Counted from the first letter of the stretch, positions 38,105-47,628 are shown. The stretch: 64,000 nucleotides of DNA from SMWN01 sp965221455 (GCA_965221455.1 OZ244890.1:1302001-1366000), one strand, 5' to 3'. Made by a program: numbers and translations. Notes: generated by a model not told the origin, from the letters alone.

Positions 38105-41100
38105 CTACTGCAAGAGTGCCTCGATATTCGTCCTGACCGCATTGAACGAGGGATTGCCCGGAATGGTATCAAGCAGGCCTACCGTGTCACGAATACCAAA
38201 CAGGTAGCGGCCCAGCAAGAGACCGTCACTCTGGTTGGGATCTCCGCCGCTGCCATCCACGTCAAGACGACCGCTGGCGAAAGCCCCCGCAATATTCGCC
38301 GTGACCGCATTGAACGAGGGACTCCCCGGAATCGTATCAAGCAAGCCCGCCGCATCACGAATACCAAACAGGTAGCGGCCCAGCAAGAGTCCGTCACTCT
38401 GGTTAGGATCACCACCGCTGCCATCCACATCAAGACTCACCGCCGCCATCTCCGTCACCGTCACCGTTACGGTGGCCGCCGTGACGGTACGATAGGTGGT
38501 GTCGGTACTGGTCACCGTATGCGTGAGTTGCACGGTCTCGTCGTCTGTATCAGCGTCTTCCACTCCCCTTACGGTGATGGTTTTGGCGGTATTCCAGTCG
38601 GTGGTGCCAAACATCAGTGAGGTGGGACTCACCGTCGCAGCAGCGGCATTGGAATGGGTCACGCTAATCGTCACCGCTTCCGTCGGTGGGGTATTCAGGC
38701 GCAGCGTATACATGCCAGTCCCGCCACGCTCATGGACTGTCAGCGTCGTGGTACTCACGGATACGCCCGGCGTGTCGTTATCATTCAAGGTCACAGCGAC
38801 GGAGTCTATCGTCACGCCACCGGCATAGTCGGCATCTGTGCTTGTCGCTGTATGCGTGAGTTGCACGGTCTCGTGGTCCGCATCTGTGTCTTCAACACCA
38901 CTCACGGTCACTGTCTGGACACTGTTCCAGTTGTCTGTGCTAAACGTCAGTGAGGTGGCACTGAGGGTCACTGCAGTGGTATCGGGATTGCTCACCATAA
39001 TCGTCACCGGCACGGTCGGTCGCCTGGTCAACGCCAGTGTATAGGTACCACTGCCAGCTTCGTCGACCGCCAGCGTGGTCGGACTCACGCGCACACCCGC
39101 GACCACTACCGGGTCGGACGTCAGGCTATCGCCTCCCGCATTCGGATAACTTGCCATCACGCGCAACCACGTGCCTATCTGTGATTGGTCTGATGCAATC
39201 GTGTACGTGGCGGTATTGTTGGTCCCCGGTGCGGCGGTAAACGGACCCGCCGAGGCGGTCGCTGTCTGCCATTCATGGGTAATGGTGCCGACATCGGTAT
39301 TCGGTGAGGCGTCCGCGTCGGTGACCGCGCCCGCTGTCAGCGTGCCGCCTGCTCTGGCAATGCCGGTGATGGGACCAATGGCACCGCGACGGTCAACCTG
39401 TACGCTATTGGAGAACAGGGTGTCGTTGAAATCCCCGCCCTGGGTGACACGCACCCGCAGCCAGTTGCCCGGATCCGCCGCTTGCACCGTGTAGGTCGCT
39501 GCTGTGCCATTCGCGCTGATATCTGTTGCGCTGCTACAGTCCTGAGTGGTACAGCGTTGCCATTGATGGGCGCTGCTATTGACGGTCAACGTGGGATGGC
39601 TCAGCGCACCGGCGGTCAAGATATCATCGACCCTGGCCGGGGTGTTGGGGGTACTGTCCTGGATGGCGCCTAATGTCACAGATGCCGCAGCATAAAGATA
39701 GTTGTCGGTGGCGCTCAGTTCACCGATGACTTGCCTGGTGATGGCTGCGGCACTCGCCCCGATATTGCACAGCGGCGAGTTGGCTTGTGCGGTTTGTTCG
39801 GTGTCGGTCGTGGTCCCCGAGCGCACCCTTAAATCACCGCTGGCGGTACATGAAGTGTCCAACAAGCGCACGCTGGGGTCGGCGGTGTCCGGTAGGTAAA
39901 ACAGGACACCCGGCCCCGGGATAACGGTCCATGTGAGGTTGGGACGGGTCAGGTTGGACTTGAGGACTATACTGAAAGAATCTATTGCGAAGAGTGCTCC
40001 TCTATTCGGGGTCGCCTGCCCGGTTGTGATGAAGGTTCCACTAGGGAAAGCGTTGCCGAGTAAGGCGATAATGCTCCTTACTTGCAGCCGACCATCGCCG
40101 TTGTTGCGGGAGAGGGATACGCTTGTGATGTCACCACTACGGAACTCTGTCGCATTGGTATACCCGACCGGGCCGTTGACGAGATAGTTATTCCAAAAGG
40201 TCTCACTCGGACGGGCCTCGGCGCCCCCGTGGTTGGTGGTGCCTCTAGTGTAGAGATTGCCACACGTGTTGCCCGTCCCGGCATTACAGGTGCGCGTCTG
40301 GTTCTTGTCGTTGATATTGCCCGCACTCCAGTCGCCCCAGTTATTAGTATAAATATAGTCATCGGTGGCACTCAGTTCAGCGATGGCTTGCTTGGTGATG
40401 AGCGAGGCACTCGCCCCGATATTGCACAGCACCGAGCTGGCTTGTACGGTTTGTTCGGTGTCGGTGGTTTGCCCCGAACGCACCCTTAAATCACCGCTGG
40501 CGTTACATAAAGTCTCCAATAAGACCATTTCGGTGCCGACGGACGGTCGGTAAATCACCCCGCCATCCCCCGGGATAGGCATCCATGTGAGGTTCGGACG
40601 GGACAGACCGGACTTCAGGATTATATCAAGATTTCTGGGGAGCTGTAAGAGTGTGCCGGAGGTCGGGGTCGCCTGCCCGGTGGTGATGAATTGAGATGGG
40701 GGATTAATGGAGCCGCTCCCAAAAATAATACTCTGGACTTGTAGTCGACCATCGCTGTTGTTGCGGGCAAGGACCACACCTGTGACGTCAAACCCCTGTA
40801 ATAACGTTGCATTGGTATACCCGGCCGGGCCGTTGACGATATAGTTCCTCCAGAAAGTCTCACTCGGACGGATCTCGGTGCCGCCGTGGTTGGTGGTGCC
40901 GCCCCCGTAGGCATTGGTACAGGTGTTGCCCGCCCCGGCATTACAGGTGCGCGTCTGGTTCTTGTCGGTGATGTTCTCCGCACTCCATGCGCCCCAGCCA
41001 GATGATTGCGCCCATGCCGCCGGGCTAGACAATGCCGCCAGCAGCGCAACGGCAACCATGACTGCTGTCATCCCGCGCCAAGCCCCTTGCCAGCTTCCTG

Positions 41101-41164
41101 GCAACGTGCTTGACCCGACCCCTTGCCCGCCGCCAGGTTCGTCGGTCAACCGCCGTTTCCCCAT
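38105..41164 (-). CDS. large secreted repeat protein with dockerin-like calcium repeats
   Basis: About 1019 residues from the ATG at 41164; the open frame extends 83 codons further, but that part reads like non-coding sequence. An extended leader ends in a signal peptide (VAVALLAALSSPAAWA). Two tandem copies of a roughly 220-residue module follow (40340-40999 and 39683-40339; both contain KNQTRTCNAG and LCNIGASA). Two Ig-like segments come next, then two Calx-beta-like repeats (VTVSGVEDTDADHETVQL; ITVRGVEDADTDDETVQL). It ends in two copies of DVDGSGGDPNQSDGLLLGRY. Base composition is clearly richer in G and C than its neighbours, suggesting transfer. Probably surface-exposed or released; partner unknown. 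No sortase or PEP-CTERM tail. Confidence 0.8.
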   Translation of the reverse strand: MGKRRLTDEPGGGQGVGSSTLPGSWQGAWRGMTAVMVAVALLAALSSPAAWAQSSGWGAWSAENITDKNQTRTCNAGAGNTCTNAYGGGTTNHGGTEIRPSETFWRNYIVNGPAGYTNATLLQGFDVTGVVLARNNSDGRLQVQSIIFGSGSINPPSQFITTGQATPTSGTLLQLPRNLDIILKSGLSRPNLTWMPIPGDGGVIYRPSVGTEMVLLETLCNASGDLRVRSGQTTDTEQTVQASSVLCNIGASASLITKQAIAELSATDDYIYTNNWGDWSAGNINDKNQTRTCNAGTGNTCGNLYTRGTTNHGGAEARPSETFWNNYLVNGPVGYTNATEFRSGDITSVSLSRNNGDGRLQVRSIIALLGNAFPSGTFITTGQATPNRGALFAIDSFSIVLKSNLTRPNLTWTVIPGPGVLFYLPDTADPSVRLLDTSCTASGDLRVRSGTTTDTEQTAQANSPLCNIGASAAAITRQVIGELSATDNYLYAAASVTLGAIQDSTPNTPARVDDILTAGALSHPTLTVNSSAHQWQRCTTQDCSSATDISANGTAATYTVQAADPGNWLRVRVTQGGDFNDTLFSNSVQVDRRGAIGPITGIARAGGTLTAGAVTDADASPNTDVGTITHEWQTATASAGPFTAAPGTNNTATYTIASDQSQIGTWLRVMASYPNAGGDSLTSDPVVVAGVRVSPTTLAVDEAGSGTYTLALTRRPTVPVTIMVSNPDTTAVTLSATSLTFSTDNWNSVQTVTVSGVEDTDADHETVQLTHTATSTDADYAGGVTIDSVAVTLNDNDTPGVSVSTTTLTVHERGGTGMYTLRLNTPPTEAVTISVTHSNAAAATVSPTSLMFGTTDWNTAKTITVRGVEDADTDDETVQLTHTVTSTDTTYRTVTAATVTVTVTEMAAVSLDVDGSGGDPNQSDGLLLGRYLFGIRDAAGLLDTIPGSPSFNAVTANIAGAFASGRLDVDGSGGDPNQSDGLLLGRYLFGIRDTVGLLDTIPGNPSFNAVRTNIEALLQ
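38108..38434 (-). repeat. tandem dockerin-like coding repeats
   Basis: Two copies, 38267-38434 and 38108-38266, each encoding DVDGSGGDPNQSDGLLLGRY then LFGIRD, and nearly identical at DNA level. Asp residues at positions 1, 3 and 13 of each copy form a probable calcium loop. Confidence 0.8.
39683..40999 (-). repeat. tandem duplication of a ~220-residue coding module
   Basis: Two adjacent modules, 40340-40999 and 39683-40339, align along their length. Shared landmarks in order: DKNQTRTCNAG, TTNHGG, RPSETFW, GYTNAT, ITTGQATP, RPNLTW, ASGDLRVRSG, LCNIGASA, ELSATD. I do not recognise the domain. Confidence 0.8.
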
Positions 41165-41671
41165 GATGCCCGCGAAACTGTACGCGACTGCATCGTGTTG
41201 GCGTGTGTGCCTGGACTTTAAGCAACCACCCGACCCCTTCGGGGAGGGGGAATGGGTCATGTCGTGTTGTGTACTCAACCTATCCGCAGTAACGTGCGCG
41301 ACACATTCAGCCATGGAACGGTTGACCCTGTGCGTGGTGGCGGCGCGGTCTGCGCCAGTGTTGCGGTCTAGCGAGGGTGCTGTGGTGCTGTGGTGCTGCC
41401 GCTTGCTGAGCAAGCGGCAGCACGGCGGTGGTCTGTTTACGTGATTTTGTTAGCATTTGATGTTCTCCATACATGTCCAGCCAATAATATCCAGCCAGTA
41501 TAACTAATTGTCGCCATACCCGCATGTGTTATCTGGTTGAACACATTCACAACGCTTTAAGTGGCTCGAAGATCGGGGGCAGGTCAGGAGGGCACTTTTC
41601 AGAGTAACCTGAGTTTGAATAGTGGAAAACTGTTGCATGCCTTGCTTCTGTATTTATCAACAGCCCATCCA
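41165..41671. other. GC-rich upstream region of the repeat-protein gene
   Basis: About 500 bases between the probable start of the secreted protein and hemH. It keeps the high G+C character of the gene up to about 41.45 kb and then returns to the local average. It contains a perfect palindrome (41393-41423). An open frame in phase with the repeat protein crosses part of it but lacks family character. Confidence 0.4.
41393..41423. repeat. perfect 31-base palindrome
   Basis: GTGCTGCCGCTTGCT and AGCAAGCGGCAGCAC are exact reverse complements separated by one base. No U-rich tail on either side, so it is not a standard terminator. It lies about 230 bases before the probable start of the secreted repeat protein. 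Confidence 0.7.
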
Positions 41672-42685
41672 CTAGATATATTTTTGAATGATATTAGCCA
41701 GGGTGCTGATGTGAGAAGGGCGGTCATTCAGGGCCGGGATGTAGGAGAAATTTTCGCCGCCCGCCTCAAGAAAAAAGTTCCGGTTTTGCATGTCGATTTC
41801 TTCCAGCGTCTCAAGACAATCTGCCGAAAAACCCGGACAGATAACGTCCACGCTTTTGGTTCCGGTTCGGGCTAATTCTTTTAGCGTAATATCAGTATAG
41901 GGTTGGAGCCATTCTTTGGGGCCGAAACGTGATTGGAAAGTCAGTATCCACTCTTCTTTTTGCAGGTTTAATTTTTCGGCGACCAATCTGGCGGTTTTGT
42001 GACACTCGCAATAATACGGATCACCTGCTTCAAAGTAGGCTTTCGGGATCCCGTGGAATGAGAACAATAATTTCTCGGCACGCCTGGTATTTTGCCAGTG
42101 CTCGGTAATACTTTCTGCCAGTGCATCAATATAATCGTCTGCGTCATGGTAATGCGTCACCAGATGTAATTCAGGGATCTCGCGCCAGGTTTTCAAAACC
42201 TCGGCAACGGCATCAAAGGTTGAGGCTGTTGTTGACGCAGAGTATTGCGGATAAAGCGGCAGGATAATGAGTTTTCCGGTATTCGCCTGTCGCAGCTTTT
42301 CCAGACCGGAACGGATGGATGGATCACCATAGCGCATGGCTAACTCAACATGAATTTTTTCTGTGACATTTTCATCCAGACAGGTCTGAATTGCAGCAGC
42401 CTGTTTTTTTGCAATACTCAATAAGGGCGAACCTTCATCGGTCCACACCTTACGATAAGCGGCGGCAGAGCGTTTCGGTCGCGTGCGCAAGATAATGCCA
42501 TGTAAAACAAACCACCATATGAATTTGGGGACTTCAATAACCCGTGAGTCCGCCAGAAATTCTCCCAGATATCGTCTCAACGCCGAGGGCGTTGGTGCGG
42601 CAGGTGTTCCCAAATTGGTGACGAGAACGCCGGTACACCTTGCAGCGTCGTGTTTAAAGTCTTTATTACCGATATAACTTACCAT
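41672..42685 (-). CDS. hemH: ferrochelatase
   Basis: Inserts Fe2+ into protoporphyrin IX, the last step of haem synthesis. The catalytic His is in LFSFHGIPKAYFEAGDPY, and the acidic proton path is in CPGFSADCLETLEEID. About 337 residues from the ATG at 42685; an 18-codon upstream extension is open but unlike the family. hemE at 2.1 kb belongs to the same pathway. Confidence 0.95.
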   Translation of the reverse strand: MVSYIGNKDFKHDAARCTGVLVTNLGTPAAPTPSALRRYLGEFLADSRVIEVPKFIWWFVLHGIILRTRPKRSAAAYRKVWTDEGSPLLSIAKKQAAAIQTCLDENVTEKIHVELAMRYGDPSIRSGLEKLRQANTGKLIILPLYPQYSASTTASTFDAVAEVLKTWREIPELHLVTHYHDADDYIDALAESITEHWQNTRRAEKLLFSFHGIPKAYFEAGDPYYCECHKTARLVAEKLNLQKEEWILTFQSRFGPKEWLQPYTDITLKELARTGTKSVDVICPGFSADCLETLEEIDMQNRNFFLEAGGENFSYIPALNDRPSHISTLANIIQKYI

Positions 42686-42837
42686 TCCCAACTTATACAG
42701 GAGCTTTGGGTGTTTGTAAAAAAACAGCGGATTGTGCAAACATTTTTTGCGAATGATGGATGTAATATACGCGACTTACTTGTATCCAGGAACGATACTG
42801 TTGATTTACCTTTTCCTTATGCTGATGGCGGCACCTT

Positions 42838-43368
42838 TTATGGGCAGCGGGAGATGTTGCCGCCAGGTTCCATGCACTTGACTTCAACATGACGCGGATT
42901 GGCACGCTGTACATATTTTTTAAAACTATCAATTGACTGACTCTGTTTCCGTATCAATATGCAGAGCGGTTGTTTGCCTGTAAGTTCAGCATAATGCAGA
43001 GCTTGACCAATGCACTCGTAGGGCTTCATGCCATTTCCCCAGTCAAACTCCACGACATGGCTGTTTGTGAAACAGTCTGGTCTGGTACCATCGCCAAGTG
43101 TCGGTTCTTGTCCATCGTGAAGTTCACACCAGCGCCTGGCGTAGTCTTTTTCAGAGCGTAGAACAGAGGTGGGTGATTTGTTCGGGATTGTGCTTCTGCC
43201 GTCGTTATGGCAATGATAGTCACCGGTTTTACGATTATTATGGCAACCGGAAGCGTCGGTTCGTCCACTGTGCGCATCTGCTATTGATGGCAAAAGAATT
43301 ATTAGTGTCAATACGATAATAAAAGCGCGAATGTGTTGTTTTTCAGTTTGATGTATATGGGTAATCAT
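42838..43368 (-). CDS. secreted protein with YHYH-type motif
   Basis: 176 residues. The N-terminal hydrophobic segment (AFIIVLTLIILLPSIADA) is a signal peptide. The mature protein starts HSGRTDASGCHNNRKTGDYH, then CH: the Cys/His motif found in YHYH-type proteins, often linked to nuclease-like or metal-binding secreted proteins. Further Cys residues at WCELHDG, RPDCF, YECIG and KCMEPGG may form disulfides. Function unknown. Confidence 0.8.
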   Translation of the reverse strand: MITHIHQTEKQHIRAFIIVLTLIILLPSIADAHSGRTDASGCHNNRKTGDYHCHNDGRSTIPNKSPTSVLRSEKDYARRWCELHDGQEPTLGDGTRPDCFTNSHVVEFDWGNGMKPYECIGQALHYAELTGKQPLCILIRKQSQSIDSFKKYVQRANPRHVEVKCMEPGGNISRCP

Positions 43369-43577
43369 TGTACATAAAATTAACCCCCATTTGGGGTAGG
43401 GTGTTAATGCTACGTCAATGCATGATATTAGACAATGAACAGAGATAAGTTATTGTTATTATTATATATAAAATACGTCTCTGGATATCATTTGAATATT
43501 GGAATGGTGCCGATGTCCGGATAGACCTGCGAATGAATAAGATTGCAGTAAAGAGTTGGACCAGATATGAAGATAGA

Positions 43578-44021
43578 ATGAAATATTGCAGTCAATGTGG
43601 TGCTAAAGTCGTCGGAAGAATTCCGGCGGGGTTTATGGAATTGGAAGAAACCATGCTTGAAGAAGCTGGCGCGAGAGTGGCGGTATCGGAGCTATACGGT
43701 TTTTAATCTTCCCCACGTTAGTCAGGGTCTATGTGATGTATTGATCACAGCTGCTGGATCTGGATTTTTCCGCAGGGGATGCAAGTTTTGGAGCCAAGAT
43801 TATTTGCCGGGAATGAAATACCTAGGGACGATATCGCGTTTGCCACTATAAAATATATGTTCGAATTCTTTTTTAAGGATCAACGCGACAAGCAATTTCG
43901 TTTACATACAGGCGACATCATCGGACGAGACAACGATAACCACAGCCTCCGGCAGTATAAGATCAGGATTGACAAAATAACTGAAATTGCCACGGGTTCC
44001 CTGATTAAGTCAAAAGATTAG
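43578..44021 (+). pseudogene. NUDIX hydrolase pseudogene (zinc-ribbon NUDIX type)
   Basis: Fragments in three frames follow the order of one protein: MKYCSQCGAKV (zinc-ribbon start), PAGFMELEE and LEEAGARVAVSELYGF (broken Nudix box), a shift to FNLPHVSQ, then LLDLDFSAGDASF, then EIPRDDIAFATIKYMFEFFF and FRLHTGDIIG. The second half of the zinc ribbon and the start of the NUDIX domain are deleted, and the Nudix box has lost internal residues. No active enzyme is possible. Confidence 0.75.
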
Positions 44022-44082
44022 TTGCTACTTACACTCAATTACCAAAGATTGGATGCGGGACTTTTTTTCTTTGCACCTTCTT

Positions 44083-44106
44083 CAGTTAGTCAGTTAGTCA
44101 GTTAGG
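44083..44106. repeat. short tandem repeat, CAGTTAGT x 2.9
   Basis: Three near-complete copies of the octamer CAGTTAGT between the NUDIX pseudogene and the end of rho. Non-coding. Confidence 0.7.
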
Positions 44107-44145
44107 CATGCAAAAAAAAGTACTGGCCGTAAAGGTAAAACCAAC

Positions 44146-45408
44146 TTACTGACGTTTCATTGCATCAAAAAAATCACCGTTGTTTTTGGTGGCTCTCAGT
44201 CGCTCCATCAAAAATTCCATTGCTGCCAAATCATCCATCGGATGTAATAATTTACGCAGTATCCATACTTTCTGAAGATCCTCCTCGACGGTTAATAATT
44301 CTTCGCGACGGGTCCCTGAGCGATTTATGTTGATTGCTGGATAAATGCGTTTTTCAGCAATACTTCTATCCAGATGCAGTTCCATATTCCCCGTGCCCTT
44401 GAATTCCTCGTAGATAACATCATCCATCCGTGAACCAGTATCAACGAGCGCAGTGGCAATAATCGTCAAACTTCCGCCTTCCTCAATATTACGTGCAGCA
44501 CCGAAGAATCGTTTCGGGCGTTGCAGGGCGTTGGCATCAACACCGCCAGTGAGTACTTTGCCTGAGGCAGGTACCACGGTGTTATAAGCACGTGCGAGAC
44601 GGGTAATGGAGTCCAGCAGGATGACAACATCCTTTTTGTGTTCAACCAGGCGTTTTGCACGTGCAATGACCATTTCGGCCACCTGAACATGGCGGCTTGC
44701 CGGTTCGTCAAAGGTGCTGGAAATGACTTCTGCGGTGGTGGCGTTTCTTTCCATTTCCGTGACTTCTTCAGGACGTTCGTCGATCAGAAGAATAATCATA
44801 TGGCAGTCAGGATTGTTATGTGCTATGGACTTGGCGATACTTTGCAGCATCATTGTTTTTCCCGCCTTCGGGGGTGAAACGATCAAGCCACGTTGACCTT
44901 TGCCGATAGGAGACATCAGGTCAATAATTCTTGCTGTAATATCCTCGGTACTGCCGTTCCCCACCTCCAGCGTTAGTCTGTCATTAGCGAATAAAGGTGT
45001 TAGATTTTCGAAAAGTATTTTCCCTTTGGCTTTTTCCGGAGGTTCAAAATTTATTTCGTTAACCTTCAGCAGAGCGAAGTAACGTTCACTATCCTTGGGA
45101 GGTCTAATCTTTCCCGCAATATTATCGCCAGTGCGTAGATTAAATCGTCTTATCTGACTGGGCGAGACATAAATGTCATCAGGGCCCGCGAGATAGGAGC
45201 TGCCGGCTGACCTGAGGAAACCAAAACCATCCTGCAGAATTTCCAACACACCATCGCCATAGATATCTTCACCTTTTTTGGCGTGTGCCTTGAGTATCTC
45301 AAAGATGACGTCTTGCCTACGGGATCTGGCCAGGCCGTCAAGACCGAGTTCCTCTGAAAGGGTGACAAGTTCTGATGCGGGTTGTTGTTTAAGTTCGGTA
45401 AGGTTCAT
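44146..45408 (-). CDS. rho: transcription termination factor Rho
   Basis: 420-residue hexameric RNA helicase. N-terminal RNA-binding cold-shock domain (YGDGVLEILQDGFGFLRSAG), Walker A region RGLIVSPPKAGKTMMLQ, Walker B ILLDSITRLARAYN, and Q/R-loop region ALVDTGSRMDDVIYEEFKGT. Length and motifs match the E. coli protein. It lies downstream of trxA with about 190 bases between, the usual order. Confidence 0.98.
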   Translation of the reverse strand: MNLTELKQQPASELVTLSEELGLDGLARSRRQDVIFEILKAHAKKGEDIYGDGVLEILQDGFGFLRSAGSSYLAGPDDIYVSPSQIRRFNLRTGDNIAGKIRPPKDSERYFALLKVNEINFEPPEKAKGKILFENLTPLFANDRLTLEVGNGSTEDITARIIDLMSPIGKGQRGLIVSPPKAGKTMMLQSIAKSIAHNNPDCHMIILLIDERPEEVTEMERNATTAEVISSTFDEPASRHVQVAEMVIARAKRLVEHKKDVVILLDSITRLARAYNTVVPASGKVLTGGVDANALQRPKRFFGAARNIEEGGSLTIIATALVDTGSRMDDVIYEEFKGTGNMELHLDRSIAEKRIYPAININRSGTRREELLTVEEDLQKVWILRKLLHPMDDLAAMEFLMERLRATKNNGDFFDAMKRQ

Positions 45409-45599
45409 TAGGTGTGATCTGATTTCATATTTTGCTGTGGAATTGTGAAAACGTGCCTAAAGCACGTTATGGAATTGTTTTCTAAAACTTAATACTTATG
45501 TTGTTTTTGGTGCGCGGCTGCTAAAATCCAGAAAGGTTTTTCGCTGACTGTAAGTGGAAGCTAGCATGCTGCCAGGCCTTCGTCCAGTAAAAATTCAAA

Positions 45600-45926
45600 T
45601 CAAATTGTGCTATCAATAAAAGCCGCGAGTTGTGATTTGGAAACCTGCCCCACTTTAGTACCGATGACATCGCCATCCCTAAAAATCATTAAGGTCGGAA
45701 TTCCTCTGACGACATATTTCTGGGGTGTTTGTTGATTACTGTCAACATCCATTTTTGCGACAATCAGTTTGCCCTGATATTCGTCAGCTATTTCTTCCAG
45801 AACAGGGGCAATTGCTTTACAAGGGCCACACCATTCCGCCCAATAATCGACCATTATCGGCATATCCGATTTTAATACTTCTTCTTCGAAGTCAGAATCT
45901 GTAACATGTATAATATATTCGCTCAT
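45600..45926 (-). CDS. trxA: thioredoxin 1
   Basis: 108 residues with the active site WAEWCGPCKAIAP. General cytoplasmic dithiol reductant. Divergent from rhlB, and followed by rho, as in E. coli. Confidence 0.97.
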   Translation of the reverse strand: MSEYIIHVTDSDFEEEVLKSDMPIMVDYWAEWCGPCKAIAPVLEEIADEYQGKLIVAKMDVDSNQQTPQKYVVRGIPTLMIFRDGDVIGTKVGQVSKSQLAAFIDSTI

Positions 45927-46032
45927 TAACCCGGGTCATCCTTAATAAAGTTGTATTTGTGGAGAGAGTCTTAATTCCAACGAAATTAAGACTTGATTGC
46001 AAGTCAAACCAGTAAATTAATTTGAATTTCTT

Positions 46033-47301
46033 ATGAATACACCACATACGACGGATGTCGAATTCAGTCAATTAGGGCTGCATGTTCACCTGCTTCAGTC
46101 ACTCAATGATAGTGGATTAACGCACTGCACCCCGGTACAAGCGGTGAGTTTACCGATCAGCCTTGCGGGTAAAGATGTTGCTGGCCAGGCACAAACGGGC
46201 ACAGGTAAAACGGCCGCTTTTTTGCTTACCATCATGCAGTGTTTGTTGACAACACCTGAACGTCCGGGGCGTAAACAACAACCAAGGGCCATTGTAATTT
46301 CTCCAACCAGAGAGCTTGCCATTCAAATTCACAAAGACGCTATGGAACTCAATCGTCATACAGGACTCGTCCTGGGACTTGTGTATGGCGGCGTGGATTA
46401 TGAAAAACAGCGGAATAGCCTCAACGATAAAATAGATATTCTGATTGGCACTCCAGGTCGCTTAATCGACTATCACAAGCAAAATGCATACAGTCTGGGG
46501 GGAATTGAGATCGTTGTGCTGGATGAGGCGGATCGCATGTTTGATCTGGGTTTTATCGCTGATATTAGATACATGTTCAGACAAATGCCGGCACCGGAAA
46601 ACAGGTTGAACATGTTGTTTTCCGCTACCTTGTCACATCGGGTTAATGAACTGGCCTACGAACATATGAACAGTCCCGAGAAAGTGATTATTAACCCCGA
46701 TCAAGTGACAGCCGAGAATGTCGAACAGACCCTGTACCACATCGCCAATGATGAGAAAATTCCCTTACTTTTGGGATTGATGAAAAGAATCGATCCACAG
46801 CGCTCAATTGTTTTTGTAAATACCAAAAAAGCGGCAGAAGAGGTTTGGTCCTATCTTGAAAGCAATGGTTATCATTCTGCGGTCTTGTCCGGCGATGTAC
46901 CGCAGAACAAACGAACGCGATTATTTAGGGAGTTTACCGATGGTCAGCTTCCCGTATTGGTCGCTACCGATTTGGCGGCAAGAGGTCTGCATGTTCCCGA
47001 AGTAAGTCATGTATTCAATTATGATCTGCCGCAGAATGCTGAAGACTATGTGCATCGTATCGGTAGAACTGCACGGGCTGGTGCCAGCGGTGATGCCGTT
47101 AGTTTTGCCTGTGAAGAATATGTTTATTCGCTGATGGAAATTGAAGCATACATTGGTTATAAATTACCTGCCGGTGAGATCGTTACTGATTTATTGGTAG
47201 AGCCGATACCACCGGTAAGAGTTAAGCGCAAAAAGCATTCTGGAGGTACAGGGAGAAAGCGTAACCGTAATGGTGGCTGTAACAGCTCAAACAGGCGCTG
47301 A
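46033..47301 (+). CDS. rhlB: ATP-dependent RNA helicase RhlB
   Basis: DEAD-box helicase, 422 residues. Motifs: QAQTGTGKTAAFLL (I), PTRELAIQ (Ia), VLDEADRMFDLGF (II), MLFSATLSHRV (III), ATDLAARGLHVPEVSHV (V) and YVHRIGRTARAG (VI). The basic C-terminal tail (RVKRKKHSGGTGRKRNR) is typical of the RhlB group that joins RNase E in RNA decay. The divergent arrangement with trxA supports RhlB over other paralogues. Confidence 0.93.
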   Translation: MNTPHTTDVEFSQLGLHVHLLQSLNDSGLTHCTPVQAVSLPISLAGKDVAGQAQTGTGKTAAFLLTIMQCLLTTPERPGRKQQPRAIVISPTRELAIQIHKDAMELNRHTGLVLGLVYGGVDYEKQRNSLNDKIDILIGTPGRLIDYHKQNAYSLGGIEIVVLDEADRMFDLGFIADIRYMFRQMPAPENRLNMLFSATLSHRVNELAYEHMNSPEKVIINPDQVTAENVEQTLYHIANDEKIPLLLGLMKRIDPQRSIVFVNTKKAAEEVWSYLESNGYHSAVLSGDVPQNKRTRLFREFTDGQLPVLVATDLAARGLHVPEVSHVFNYDLPQNAEDYVHRIGRTARAGASGDAVSFACEEYVYSLMEIEAYIGYKLPAGEIVTDLLVEPIPPVRVKRKKHSGGTGRKRNRNGGCNSSNRR

Positions 47302-47469
47302 GTATATAAAGAATATTAAGTTTTGCAGATATTCAAGGAAGCTTTGACTCAATAAATGCAGTAAGAATTTAACAATGGCGTTTTGTGAAAGTTATTTATT
47401 TGTTATTCTCATACAGTATTTTCGTTGGTCTCTGGAGGCAAATCACGTTTGGCCAAATTGGTGGAAAAA

Positions 47470-47613
47470 ATGACTAGATTAATAACGTTATTATGCGCCC
47501 TGAGTCTGGTGATTTCATGTGGTCAATCGGGCAAGCTCTACCTTCCAGGCGAAGCTCAAACGTCAAACGTGGCTACGTTTTTGCCTGCGACGGACAATTC
47601 ATCCGAGTCCTGA
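47470..47613 (+). CDS. lptM: LPS translocon maturation chaperone LptM-like lipoprotein
   Basis: 47 residues from the ATG at 47470, preceded by GGTGG. Signal peptide and lipobox LVISC, then GQSGKLYLP, the short conserved region of YifL/LptM lipoproteins, which assist oxidative maturation of the LptD outer-membrane translocon. Lnt would acylate it. It lies 15 bases ahead of lysA, the usual neighbourhood of this tiny gene. Confidence 0.85.
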   Translation: MTRLITLLCALSLVISCGQSGKLYLPGEAQTSNVATFLPATDNSSES

Positions 47614-47628
47614 TTTACCTGATTCAGA

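Noticed and set aside
38108..38434. Direct repeats considered as a CRISPR array
   Set aside because: Only two long units, in frame and coding for dockerin-like repeats; no spacers and no cas genes.
38087..40553. Many plus-strand open frames of 60-180 codons
   Set aside because: They are antisense to the GC-rich secreted protein gene; long open frames on the opposite strand are expected there.
41165..41413. Upstream 83-codon extension of the secreted repeat protein
   Set aside because: The signal peptide lies well inside the frame, and the extension has no protein-like features.
43597..43851. 84-residue open frame after the YHYH gene
   Set aside because: It is one frame of the broken NUDIX gene, not a gene of its own.
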